The notes below the pieces were generated by a model, which was not told the DNA's origin, made no database searches, and saw only the letters and a program-made list of their open reading frames with translations. A program made the translations under genes and the position numbers. Below, piece after piece: positions 43,294 through 55,176 of a DNA stretch of 64,000 bases (the first letter of the stretch is position 1; each line of letters opens with the position of its first letter). Where the stretch lies: positions 82,331,525-82,395,524 of the forward strand of contig CM043958.1 in assembly GCA_014529385.2 (NCBI GenBank), read 5' to 3'. Origin of the DNA: Adiantum capillus-veneris. Lineage: Eukaryota; Streptophyta; Polypodiopsida; Polypodiales; Pteridaceae.

Positions 43294-46062
43294 TTCATCA
43301 AAAGACAGAGGCTCCTCAACATCATGTAAGCTAGACACAGCCAAAGCATAACAATCTGATGCATAAGATGCATGGCGAGATCCTGAATGAGTATGACTAG
43401 ACAAAGGTGCATCCAATTTACTGTCACGCAAAGTGTACACCAGTCATTTTGGCATACCTCTAGCCTGCTCATTTTCATCCCTTTCCTCATCAAGTACATC
43501 ATGTACATTTGCATCAGTAATAGGCTGATTTGTAACATTTTCAGAAACCCCCATAGACTGTACATTTGCCTCATTGGAACTTACAATCGTATTTCCACCA
43601 CTGAAAAGAGGCAACAAAGTATCATAAATGTCTTGTGAGCTTACATTACTGTCTCTAGTACATGACAGCAAGGGCTGAACAGAATCTTCCACAAACACTA
43701 TATCCCGTGAAACCAGAAGACACTTTGTTTGCGGATGATATAACCTGTATTCTTTGCTTTCAACACTATAACCAACAAAAATACATTTGACAACCTTATC
43801 ATCCAATTTTCTGCGCTATGTTTGTGCCACCAAAGCATATGCCAAACAACCAAAAACATGCATGTGCTCAATAGAAGGCTTTCTATCATGCCATGCTTCA
43901 TATGAAGTAATAGACTACAAAGATTTTGTAGGACACTTGTTTAGTACATAAGTGGCATACATGATGGCCTCAAGCCAAAAAGAATGCAGCAAAGCTTGAC
44001 TTTTGACCATACATCATGCCATTTCCGTCAGTGACCTGTTTTTCCTCTCAGCAACACCATTTTGCTGAGGTGTATAAGGCACTGTACATTGGTGTTTTAT
44101 TCCACGACTAGCCAGAAATGCATTAAATTCATGAGACATATACTCCCCCCCTCGATTGGAACGGAGGGTGTCCATAGTACATTTAGAGACATTTTCAACC
44201 ATAGCCAGAAATTGTTTGAAGCACATAAAAACTTCGGACTTCGCTTTAAGTGGAAATACCCATGCATGCCTGGAGTAATCATCAATGAAAGTCACAAAGT
44301 AAAGGTAATTGCCCAAGGACGAAGTTTGCATGGGCCCACAAACATCACTATGCACAAGCTGCAACCTGCATGTGGCCCGAACTGAACCATCCTTTGGAAA
44401 CTTAGAACGCTGCATCTTACCCAAAATACAGCCTTCACAAACATGTTTAACAGGTGCTTCAAGAGGCGACAAAGAAGCAACCATATCAGATTTTTGCAAA
44501 TGCAGCAAACTTGCAAAATTCAGATGACCAAAAAGTGCATGCCAAAGTTTTGCATCTGAAATAGCCCTTGAATTTGCAACAGCATTTGCAAAATTTTATC
44601 CACACTTGTCATACAAAGTGAGCTTATACAGCCCACGGCACAAAATACCAGATGCAACAATTTTATCACCAAAATTGAGATCATAAACTGTACATCTGTC
44701 ATCCACAAATTTGACTACAAGTCCAAGTCTAGCAATTGCGGATACAAACAAGAGATTCTTCTTGATCCCATGTACATAAAGTGCATCAACAAGTGTGAAG
44801 GAACTACCATTTGCAGCAGTAAGCACAATCTTTCCAACTCCCTGAACTGGGTAAGAGGCATTGTTGGCACAAGTGACTGAATTCCCATGAGGGACAAACT
44901 CGAGAGAGGTAAACAATTCACGATGTGAGGTAATGTGCTTTGTAGCACCACTGTCGAAATACCACACATGTGAATCTATAGCAACTGACAAGCATGCATC
45001 ATGGATAGCAGGATTGTAAGTGCACTCTACGCTAAAAGCCCATTCTGCATCGACATCAGCATTATAGTCTCCTTTTATAGAAGACTCAACAATGGCTGCA
45101 TTTGTAGTGGAACCAGAATCTGCAGTGGAACCACCCTCTTTCTTCTTAGCCTTTTTGGCCTTCAAGTTAGGACACGACTTGATCAAGTGATCATTAGCTT
45201 TACAATAATGGCAACGCATCTTCTTTTTCCCCTTATCCCCAGAATTTCCAGACAAATTGCTGCCAGCAGAAGCATTAGGAACAAAATTTTTGCCACTCGT
45301 AGGAGAACCATAAGAAGTGGCTGCATTGCTGTTACCACCCTTTCTTTGAGAAACAATAAAATCCTGTTCAACTGCACGCTGCCTAGTCCTGTTTTTTCTG
45401 GAAAGTGACTCTTGCAACAACAATGTGCATAATGCATTAAACTTGACAACTTCGGGATTCCCTTAGGTCATAAGTCTCCAAGTACTAGCAAAAGTCTGGT
45501 AAGAATCTGGTAAGGCATCAAGAACAGTCTGCACAAGGGAACTGTCTGAAATTACTTCACCTACAGAAATAAGTTGCTCATTGATATCCTTGACACCAGG
45601 AAGAAAAGTGTCCATATCATCTTCCTCATGCATAATCTTCGAATCCAGCTCTTTACACAGCAAAGCAATTTTAGCCTCATTGCGACTTGCATAAAGACCA
45701 GCCAATATATCCCAAGCCTGTTTTGCAGATTTTGCTGAACGGATGTGAGGAACAATGATGCGCTTCACAGACAACACAATCAATGCATGAGCCTGCGCCT
45801 CCTTTACATCCCAACGAGCTTCTTCTACCGTAGGCAAAACAACTCTAATAGAAGCCATCCTTACAGCAAGACCTGCAACATCCTCAACATTGCCTACATC
45901 CTCAGAACCAGGACGTACATCAATGCCCTGCACAATATTTCAGACGCCCTTTGACACAAGAACATGTTGCATCATATAAGCCCACATAGGGTAATTTTCC
46001 CCATCCAACCTGTCCTCAGCAACAAACATCTTGAACACATCTGTGTTGTTGTTGTCAGCCAT
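43294..46062 (-). pseudogene. Copia D gag, protease, integrase (5' part)
   Basis: Minus-strand ATG at 46062 opens MADNNNTDVFKMFVAEDRLDG. The same frame holds for almost the whole stretch with in-frame stops near 45941, 45464, 44597, 44013 and 43445. Features: gag; knuckle CHYCKANDHLIKSC; protease VWYFDSGATKHIT with intact DSG; pre-integrase; integrase with DVCGPM and FIDDYSRHAWVF; TLRSNRGGEY, where the second catalytic Asp is Asn (plus-strand ATT at 44155-44157); PQQNGVAERKN with intact Glu. It is interrupted by Copia F in the variable region before RT. Confidence 0.9.
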
Positions 46063-46387
46063 GGTAAATGCTGCATCTGATGTGAAAACTGCCCAAAAAT
46101 AGGAGAAACAGAGCGGAAACAACACGTGCTATATAGAAAAAATCGTAGAAGACTGTAAGGCACCTATTATGCAAAAAACGGCACTGACAAGAATTCTGCA
46201 CAAAATGACAAAATTGCCTATGCAGACCTGCCTTTAGTGGAAACGGAGGCCGAAATGAGCCCGAATCAAGAATATGAGCAGACTTTTTTGTCAACCTGCG
46301 AATGCTTGCCAAAGCTCATTGAAATCGGAGAAAGTGAGTAGGCATGTGCTGGAGCAGCTGGCAACTAAGCCCAAGAGGATGCAACCT

Positions 46388-46399
46388 GCTCTGATACCA
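46388..46399 (-). promoter_or_regulatory. Copia D primer binding site
   Basis: Plus-strand GCTCTGATACCA is the exact initiator tRNA-Met sequence; two bases separate it from the LTR. Confidence 0.95.
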
Positions 46400-46401
46400 A
46401 T

Positions 46402-46628
46402 TGTTGGAATTAGGGTTGTAGAGAAATGCACATAGCTTGGAGAAGATGAAGGAAGCTCAAGGCACACAATAGAGAGTATGTTACTTAGTGTGCAATGGAA
46501 AGATAGATAGCCCTAGTGTGATGGGCACATATACAATGCTCGAGGGAAAAAACCTCCTAAAGAGGGAAAAAATGCCCCGGCGGTCCTAGTGTGTTCACAC
46601 ACATCACTACCACATGTATATGGTAATA
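46402..46628 (-). repeat. Copia D 5' LTR (right)
   Basis: Matches 35964-36192. Its outer end reads TA on the plus strand where the left copy has CA. Confidence 0.92.
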
Positions 46629-46771
46629 GTTGTGCACCATATACCACATAGTTTTCGCAACAAAACCAATAATAGATCCCAGTCCCACTTACCCTAATAT
46701 AATTAACAAAATCAACCATTAATAGGCTACTTAAGGACCTCTCTTCTTAAGCAAGAAAATAGAAACCAAAT

Positions 46772-46783
46772 TCTCTGATACCA
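46772..46783 (-). promoter_or_regulatory. Gypsy G primer binding site
   Basis: Minus-strand TGGTATCAGAGA, one base from the 5' LTR end; initiator tRNA-Met type with a change at the last position. Confidence 0.85.
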
Positions 46784-46784
46784 A

Positions 46785-48569
46785 TGTAATGGAAATGGCC
46801 TATGAACTTTGAGAGTAGCGGATTTCGGAATTTAGATAAATCACTTTTGTGAGATTACGTTGTGAGTGTAACGGGTGACCTTAATTGATGGTAGCAACAT
46901 AAACATGGTACTTAGTTAACTTGGCATGAATAAATACTTTTCCAAGAGAGAGAGTGTAGAGAACATAACAGAAAGTGAGGACCAGATTCATACGGAGCCG
47001 GTTCCCCCTCCAATAGGCTTTTGTAATATAGTTTCTCCCATCAAGAGAAACTTGGTACAATACAATCTTTGTGTTCCTTGTGAACTTGGTGATGCGATGA
47101 AGATGGAAAGCTTCATGCATCACAAGCATAACATAACATTTGTAGAAAGCATTAACTATCTCAAGCCTCAGTCCCAAGGCCTCAAACACCTTCGAAGGTG
47201 AAGAAAAGCTAGCGGGAAATGAGGATAGGGAAGAGGAAGAAGAAACATTCCATAGGACAAAGAAATAGTTCCTCACTTATCATCACTCTTCTTGCTAGCA
47301 TACATAATAGAATAGTAATGAAGCTGGAGAAGATGGCAAGCTTAAGCATTGAAGCATGGCTCGATCTTGGTTGGATTTGCATTCCATAGCCAAGAGTGTT
47401 GGTATAGGCTCTCACTTTTCACAAGCTTGGAGAAGGAGGTGGAGTTCCTCAACTTTCACCAAGTAAGAATGATCCACAAAATGAGTGTGTGTGCAGTGTA
47501 TATCCCTTCATCACCCCCCTTTCTTGCTTGGGGCGAGTTGTAGCTTTTACACATATTTCAAGCTCATTGGACCCCTCCCCCCCAGCCAATCCCATGCAAC
47601 ATGCATCCAAGTATATGAGTATTGCTTGGACAAGTTTCCTCCTTACCCCTTAGAGAGAGAGAGCTTGAAAATATGTAGATATTTGTTGGATGGAACTAGA
47701 AGCTCATTGGACCCCTCTTTAGCCCAACCAATAGCATTCAAGCACACCATGTGGTTAAGCTTAGGGAGAGTCTGACATGTGTCCCATGTGCCCTTTGAGA
47801 AAAGGGGTGCCCTTTGGGTGGGTGGAAGGTTAAGTCAAAGATTCCCCTAACTTTGGAACTTTCATGCATAGGAATCTTCTCAAGCACCTTCCTCATTAAT
47901 TTTGTAGGGTCTCGTTTTGACTCAAGCACCTTACAGGAAGCTTCTCAAGAACCTTCCTCATTAAGTTTGTAGGGTCTCTTTTTGACTCAAGCACCTTACA
48001 AGAAGCTTCTCAAGCACCTTCCTCATTTAAGTTTGTAGAGTCTCTTTTTGACTCAAGCACCTTACCCCCCATTAAGGTTTACAAGCACCTCAAGTACCTT
48101 AGTCATCAAGCACGCACCTTAGTCATCAAGCACGACAAGCACCTCAAGCTTAGGTCGGGTTCCTATCTCAAGCTCAACCCTAGCGTGCCTAAGGTCAAAG
48201 GACTTTTAACACTAACCATTGGAGGTCTTTAATGAAGCTAACCCTAAGGTCTTTTAAGCTCCATTAGATGCACATTGCTCTTTGATAGACTACCTCCTTT
48301 TGGACCCTTATTGAGATGTAACCATCTCTCCGCTTGGTCCCCTGCTGAGGTAAGTCTAGATGCAGTTATTGCACATTGCTCTTTGATAGACCATGTCCTT
48401 TTGGACCCCTATTGAGATGTAGCCATCTGTCCTTTTGGTCTCGTGATGAGATAGGTCTAGAAGCACATGTCTCTATTCTAACTCTTGTTCCCGTTTATTC
48501 TCCCACATCAAATGATCAGTTTAATATGAAAAAATAATTTGGTAAAGTTAAATATTATATGTTATGACA
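46785..48569 (-). repeat. Gypsy G 5' LTR (right), intact
   Basis: 1785 bp, matching the left LTR on both sides of insertion E. It carries the three-unit 65-bp tandem repeat near 47873-48075 and the unoccupied GAAGC target at 48234-48238. The TSD TGGTA follows. Confidence 0.92.
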
Positions 48570-48704
48570 TGGTATCTAGACCATGTATATTATCACTTGG
48601 TCATGCACAACGTAGCCGACTATGTGGTGAATCACGAAAGTCAAGACACCAAATAGCACGAGAGAGAACAAGGAATTTCACTACAAAGTACTATTGGAAC
48701 TTTA

Positions 48705-51362
48705 TTGAAGTGCAATGAAAGACAATGCATGCATAATGTACATGAAGGAAACTATGAAGCCACGAATGTTGGGACGACAATGAACATAGCATTGCAAGGT
48801 AATCAAGAGACTATAGAGCCCGTTGTTATCTTTGAAGAGGGAAACTATTCTAAAGTAGAAAAACATTGTTTGTCCATCCGCTTTGAATACCAAACTTGCT
48901 CCAAATGTGGAGCAAAGGCCTCGAGGGACGAAGGAAAGACTATCCAAACATTTGTGCGTAAATATTGTTGCTCTGATGGAAGAGTTTGATTATTGCCTTT
49001 GAATGAGCCATCAAATGAATTGAAAGATTTGATGAGCTCATCCACAACAAGAGGTAGACAGTTCTTACAAAACATTCGGGGATATAATAATGCATTGGTA
49101 TTTGTGTCTCTTGGTGCCCATATCAATGAGACTATTAATTATGGTGGGAATGGTGTACACTTTTAAAGGTACATGGATGTGTTTATCATAGCATTGGTTC
49201 TTTAGAGCCAGTTAAAGGACAGAATGAAGTTTTACACTTTGCACAATTATATTTTTTTGATACCGAACATGAGTTGAGCAACAGATTGCATCATGTTTCA
49301 AATTTAGATTGTAGTATTCTAGAGTGTTTACAATTGATGATGCATAGAGTAAATCCCTATGAAAATGCTATATGATCTGTTTCTTCTTTGTTTGGAGATG
49401 CTATTGTACCCAATATGAGGATGGTTATTGCGGAGCATTGTTGTGATGGTTGGAAATATCTTGCTCCAAGAGGTTTTGAAGTTGCTGCAACTATGCCAAG
49501 ACAACGGGATGATAGAAATATTGTCTATCGCGACATTGTACTGAATTTTTGACACGAGGGCTTGAAAAGAATCTTCAGCATACATCGAGCTTACATGTCC
49601 TTATTGTATGTTTTATTATTTCCAAGTGGAGAGGATGGGTGGGATCTTTATTTATAGACTAACGATGGAAAAAAGTTGAGCAAAAGCAATCATGTATTTC
49701 GCTTACAAATAATAGATGATACAGTGGAGTGTCTTCTTTGAGAGGGTAGGCTACTACAACAATATGTCGTGGATTCTTATAGTACTATAGAAGATTCACG
49801 GCTATTGTGGATGCAAAATAACCAAAGAACACTTCGTGGTGAAGTGTACCAAGGATTGGTTGACATGATTGAGACTAAAGATGGCTTAGAGAGGGCTGAA
49901 GGTCAAAATGTTGGCCGTAGAATTTTTTTGCCTTTGTCTTTTGTTGGAGGTCCAAGATATATGTGCCAACTATTTCAAGATGCAATAGCAATTGTTCGTA
50001 GTAGGGGTAAACCGGATCTCTTCATCACATTCACATGTAATCCACGATGGAAGGAAATAGATGATGCATCACTACTTGGAAAAAGTGATGCTGATCGTCC
50101 TGATGTGACTACACATGTATTTTATCAGAAGTTCCAAGATTTGATGCATATACTTATCAAGAGAGCTGTATTTGGGGAGGTGATTGGACATGTTTCAATG
50201 ATTGAGTTTGAAAAGAGAGGTCTTCCTCATGCTCATATATTGTTGATACTTGCATCTGAATATAATCCCATAGATACATTCCACTATGACAAGTTGGTTT
50301 TTGCAGAGCTCCCTGACAAGAATGTGTTTCCATAATTATTTGATGTAGTGATCCATTGTAATGTTCATGGGCCATGTGGTCCTTTGAACCCAAGTTCTCC
50401 ATGTATGGTTGGTGGAAAGTGTAGTTTCCATGAACATTTTCTACGTCTACGAATGTAAATGAAAGTGGATATCCTGTGTATATGAGACGAGATGATGGAA
50501 GGTTTGTTCCGTCTAAAAATTACTATTTAGATAATCATTGGGTTGTTCCTTACAATCCTCTCCTATCACACTAAGATAATGAGACGAGATGATGGAAGGT
50601 TTGTTCTGTCTAAAATTACAATTTAGATAATCTTTGGGTTGTTCCTTATAACCCTCTCTGTTAATGTGGAGATATGATCAACTATCACTGTCGTTAAATA
50701 TCTTTATAAGTATGTCTACAAGGGACATGATTGAGCCACTATTGTTCTTCAAGATTGTGAAGGAGCTACTGGTGAGATCAAGGGTTATCTCAAAGCACGT
50801 TATGTTTCTGCCTCTGAGGCTATGTGGAGAATGTTTGGCTTTGACATGCATAGTGAAAGGCTAACTATTCAACAATTGCAAGCACACCTTCCATTGTAGA
50901 ATATGGTTACATTTCAAGATGGTGATGATGTATCGCATTTGCTAGATAATGAGAAAAATACAAAAACTACCTTGATAGAATGGTTTGTTGCAAATCAAAA
51001 CTATCCAAAAGCAAATAGCTTCACATTTATTGACTTTCGAAGTGGTTGGATATGGAATAAAACTCGAAAGACGTGGTCTCACGACAACATGGTGTTTCTA
51101 TTGGAAGAATGTATAATATTTTCCCTACCGCTAGTGAGGTTATTACCTACGAATGCTACTCAATATTTGCAAGGGATGTAAATCTTTTGAAGACTTGTGG
51201 ATGTATCATGGTCACATTTATGATACATACAAGGATGCATGCATAGCTAGAGGATTATTGCAAGAGGATGAAGAATGGTCACTTTGCCTCCAAGAGGCAT
51301 CTTTTTTTCAAAATGGAATGCAATTGAGACAACTGTTTGCAATCATACTAGTCTTTTGTGAG
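48705..51362 (+). pseudogene. Helitron Rep protein remnant
   Basis: Reading through stops and frameshifts gives the Helitron N-terminal layout: zinc-finger-like CSKCGA...CCSDG (about 48898-48985); LPLNEPSNELKDLM; IRGYNNA...SLGAHI; then the Rep core in an open stretch at 49769-50335 with GKPDLFITFTCNPRW and the HUH motif KRGLPHAHIL (H-A-H at about 50226-50234); HGPCGPLNPSSPCM; MRRDDGRF...NHWVVPYNP; and YLYKYVYKGHD with the tyrosine pair. These are rolling-circle nicking and joining signatures. The helicase domain is absent: the sequence stops near 51362 where Gypsy H begins. Helitron ends (5' TC, 3' hairpin with CTRR) were not located. Confidence 0.85.
50484..50664 (+). repeat. Direct duplication inside the Helitron Rep, period 97
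   Basis: GAGACGAGATGATGGAAGG...CCTTACAATCCTCTC occurs at 50484-50567 and again at 50581-50664 with a few changes, duplicating the RRDDGRF to PYNP segment. Confidence 0.85.
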
Positions 51363-51364
51363 CC

Positions 51365-53630
51365 ACTTCATTCGGCTGCTCTATCAATATCTTTAGGTCT
51401 TCTTTCTAATTGCCAAATTTGCAACGTGAGAAGGTCCTCCATACTCATGTCCTCCTTCCAAGGAAATACATTCCAAGTGCTAATCACATCCTTAGGCATA
51501 ACAACGTTTTGACCATACATCCACTCAATAGGAACATACCTAGTGTCTGTATAATCTGTAGTACAATTAGTCCATATTTCATAAAGAAGTAGCCTTGGCC
51601 ACTCTCAAATCTTACCTTTGCATGCCTAGCCAAAGCTTTGACAATAGGTGAAAATCCTTGTCCACTTTTGTAGTTATTTTCTAGATTATAAGTTGTAGTG
51701 AGAACAAGTTTTATGCCCATCCTTGAGAAGAATTCCTTAGCTTCCTTTGCATCACCCAATTCACCTTTGTTTGTAGTTATTTTACCTACACAACCATAAC
51801 AAAAGACAACATCTTTTAAAAGAAATTTACATACTGCACTTGTAATTTTTTTTCTTAAAGCTCCATCTTCTACTTGATTTGTGAGATTGTCCCTAGCAAG
51901 CACATTGTATCACATTTGCACATTGGAATACATTGACAAGTAGCACAAGTCTCCACGAACTATAGCACACCTTTATACATATCTTTCCACCAATACCTTT
52001 CTTTGATCTTCACAAAAGTGGCCCATGTACACCTCAATGCCTGGCCCATAGACTTTCATGGAATTTTTTGATAAGCTAATGTTGAGTATCTTTATTGCAT
52101 GCCACCCTCTATGGAGTTTTGCTTCTTTGCTTTGGATGCTTCCATAAATACCCACTCTTCAAGAAATAACCATATGCTTTTGTACGAATCCTCTTAAACA
52201 TTTGGTTCATTCATTCATATTGATTTTTCAAAGTGCTCAAGTATTGGCCAATAAGCAACCACTCACTATCATACATATCTTTTTAAAATGACTCAAGAGG
52301 AGATGCATAACAATAATGATCTTTTTTAACATAAGAAGTGGTGTAGAATTTTGTACCAACATCATCATCTTCAGTAACCATGTCTTCTTCATCCTCATAC
52401 CTGGCTCTTGATAACATTTTTGTAACTAGATCATCTTTACTTGTATTCTATCAAAATTTTGGACTCAAAGATTTGATGTAAACAATCGATCGTCGTAGCA
52501 TAGCAATGAGCAGCTAGTAATCGTCCCAACTAGAGGTACACAAATTATTTTTGCAACCAATGAGGCACCAATACAGTACTATTTATCACACCTTAATTCA
52601 GTGACAACTTCCCACAACTCCCTTTTAACCTATGGATAATCTCTTTGATGTGAACTTAACACTTTAGCACCAAACCTTACTGCATACATGTTTCCTTCTT
52701 CATCATCTTGTCCAATAGCCTGTTCAATTCTTCTGTGACTTGTATCCATTGTAACAATGATAGGTATGCCACACTCATAATTTACTTTTCTCAAAATAGG
52801 TGCATATTGCAATAAACCCTTCAACTTCTATATTGATTTTGTATGAAACTTGTTCCAATGAAACCTTGAGCAATTTAGAGAGTGCATATGTTACATGTGC
52901 AAAGTGTGCAATCCATATGAGATAAAAAACACATGCACCCAAGAACCTTCATACCTCTGTAATGGAAGTAAAAGTCTCATTAATTCTTTGGATAGCTTGA
53001 ACGTTTGTTGGAGAAGGCTTTCGACCATAAGGCCTGCACATATGGCCCACAATCAAAACTTCCTTGACACCAAAACATGATTTTGACCCTGAAAGAGTAA
53101 GATTTACCCCTTCTGCTTTGGATAGGATCTTTTCATAATCAAAAATTTGATTTAAAACAAACTTTTGACACCCTTTCAAATCCATTGTCTCATCCTTGGA
53201 CTCTTCTTCACACCCTTTTATAGGTACATAATCAAGAAAAGGCATAGTAACCTCTGGTATGAAGTCACGAAGGACATTGTGCATCCCTTTCATCATATGT
53301 GCAGCTAAGGTAGTTGCTCCCTGAGATAAGGTACACATCCTTAACAAACCCAAAGGTGTCTTCATAGTTGTTAAATCCTTGCCATCAACATCCAATTTAA
53401 ATTGATCATATCTAGAGTAAAGATCTCCCATAGAATAAGTCGCTCTCCCTTTAATAACTTCAATAAAATCATCCACAATTGGGTATGTACCAACATTCTT
53501 GATAGCTACTTTGTTCACCGGCGGCATATCTTGCATACACCACAAAATTCCAATTTTTCTTTGATATTGTGAACCACTTGTTTGAATATGGAGCACAAGT
53601 GCTGAGAAATTTTTAAAAAATTGAAAGGAC
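51365..53630 (-). pseudogene. Gypsy fragment H: RT, RNase H, integrase
   Basis: Minus-strand reading from the right: RT with a frameshifted CAPYSNKWFTISKKN, then VNKVAIKNVGTYPIVDDF, YSMGDLYSRYDQFKL, LSQGATTLAAHMM and MPFLDYVPIKGC (catalytic FLDD changed to FLDY, near 53225), and VLIVGHMCRPYGRKP. RNase H follows with ECGIPIIVTMDTSHR and RFGAKVLSSHQRDYP (52630-52770). The integrase zinc region RYWWKDMYK...CATCQ lies near 51980, then a core part with KEAKEFFSRMGIKLVLTTTY and ARHAKVRFE (51780-51600), ending in FPWKEDMSMEDLL (about 51440). Same family as J and the fragment at 56.1 kb. No LTR of its own is seen. Confidence 0.85.
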
Positions 53631-53635
53631 CTCAT

Positions 53636-55176
53636 TCTTCTATTTCAAAGGATACACCCACACCTTTCTAGTCAAATCATCTATGAAGGTCACAAAGTAC
53701 GTGGCCTCATTAGGGACTTGGTCGGCATAGGACCACACACATCACTCTACACTAAATCTAGAGGATGAGCTCATTTTCTACACAATGGCAAGTGCACAGA
53801 CCTAGTTTATTTGCCATAGATACAATGTTCAGAGATCAAAAATTTAGTGTATGACAAAGAAAAGCAAGTAGCCAAAATGGGTCAGTACTTTCATTCCTTT
53901 TTGGCTCATATGACCTAGCCGGCTATGCCACAACTTAGTAGATGGTAGCTCAAAGACACATGCATGGACTACAAAGTCTCATGCTTCTAAACATTAAGAA
54001 CCACAAGATTTTCTTTGTGTATCATCCAAGATCTGCTCCCAAAATTTGTAGTGCAACCCAAATCATCAAGTTGACCAATAGATATCAAACTCTCGGTCAA
54101 TTTGGGCACATGTCTAACATTGTTAAGCATAAATTTTGCTCCATTCTGTGTAACCAGTTTAATGTTTCCAACACCCTGTATGTCTAAATTATAAGCATCG
54201 CCATGATTCATAGTGCCACAAGTCTATGCATAAGTAGAGAACCATTCTCTTTGTGGTGTCACATGGAAACTCGCACCAAAATCTATCACCCAATTTTGTG
54301 GATAACTGGCACCTTCAAGAACAAGTGCATCCACATATAGATATGATATAGAGACGAATGCATTAGAGGGAGGTGGCAACCCAATCTCTATAAGAGTCTC
54401 AACAATAGGAGCAACAATATTGATCTTCTAACTTTGCCTTGCCCTTGTTGTTCCTGTCATACTTTTCACATTTATCACTAGATTGTTTCTTATTTTTTTC
54501 CATGCCTTGTAATCCTTCTACAAATTCCCCCTTCTATGGCAATGATAGCTCTCAAAATTATGCATCAAACTTCGGGACTATGTGAGATCCCACATTCCTT
54601 GCTCTTGGCATGACTAAGAGTGCATCCCCTTTGTATTCCATTCGGAACATATACATCAATGTCCTTGTTATTTTCAACAATGTAGAGTTACTAATTTCAA
54701 TATAGAATATATCCCAAGATGAGGGTTAATGTATAGCAGAAAAATACATTTGACCACTACATCAATCACCAACCCTTGAGTAGAAAAAATGATGTTAAAC
54801 TCATAGAGATATATTGATATAGTGATACCTTATTTCATACGAAGATTAAACAATTTCTTTATCCAGAAAACCTTATTTATAGCACTATTTTTCTCATAGC
54901 TAGAACATAATTTCAGCCATACATCTTGTGGAGTTTTCTTACCAACAACGATAAATTACACATATTCTACTAAGTGCAAACAAATGGTGGATCTAGCTTT
55001 AGCATCAGGCTTATTTCACTCAGCATCCTTATACTCACCCTCTTCATGCTCCATAATGGGATTTAGCTAATGTTTTTGGATAAGGGCATCTTGAATCTGC
55101 TCTTTCCATATAGCAAAACTAGTGCCATCAAACTTCTAATGTTGTAAATATCATTCTCACTAGTAGATAGAGCCAT
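53636..55176 (-). pseudogene. Copia fragment I: gag, protease, start of integrase
   Basis: Minus-strand ATG at 55176 starts MALSTSENDIYNI, a Copia gag opening; after a frameshift the FDGTSFAIWKEQIQDALI motif appears. A protease-like WVIDFGASFHVTP (DSG changed to DFG, about 54275) and AYNLDIQGVGNIKL...HVPKLTESLISIGQL follow, then integrase entry VCGPMPTKS...FVTFIDDLTRKVWVY ends at about 53660, where Gypsy H sequence starts. Numerous stops; no LTRs identified. Confidence 0.8.

Larger units (their letters stand above)
35964..46628 (-). mobile_element. Ty1/Copia retrotransposon D, host of Copia F
   Basis: LTRs are 35964-36192 (229 bp) and 46402-46628 (227 bp), both TGTTGGAATTAGGG on the plus strand. 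A minus-strand PBS TGGTATCAGAGC is at 46388-46399, and a minus-strand PPT CTAGGGGGGATT abuts the left LTR. The flanks are GGTGT (35959-35963) and GTTGT (46629-46633), a TSD with one change. By eye the LTRs differ at about 12 positions plus a 2-bp gap, so it is older than C and F. It sits in the leader of Gypsy G. Confidence 0.92.
26493..48569 (-). mobile_element. Ty3/Gypsy retrotransposon G, host of three nested insertions
   Basis: The outer LTRs are 26493-31099 (with insertion E) and 46785-48569. On the minus strand both begin TGTCATA and end in a CCGTTACA or CCATTACA end. A minus-strand PBS TGGTATCAGAGA lies at 46772-46783, a purine tract AAGAGAGAGGTAA abuts the left LTR at 31100, and the 5-bp TSD TGGTA is perfect. 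Gag to integrase fragments lie in Gypsy order on the minus strand between 35700 and 31600. Copia D sits in its leader. Excluding insertions it is about 8.6 kb. Confidence 0.92.

Noticed and set aside
48570-48582. TGGTATCTAGACC after the right LTR looked like a PBS of a plus-strand element
   Set aside because: Its first five bases are the TSD of Gypsy G (TGGTA also at 26488), and the true PBS lies inside on the other strand at 46772-46783.
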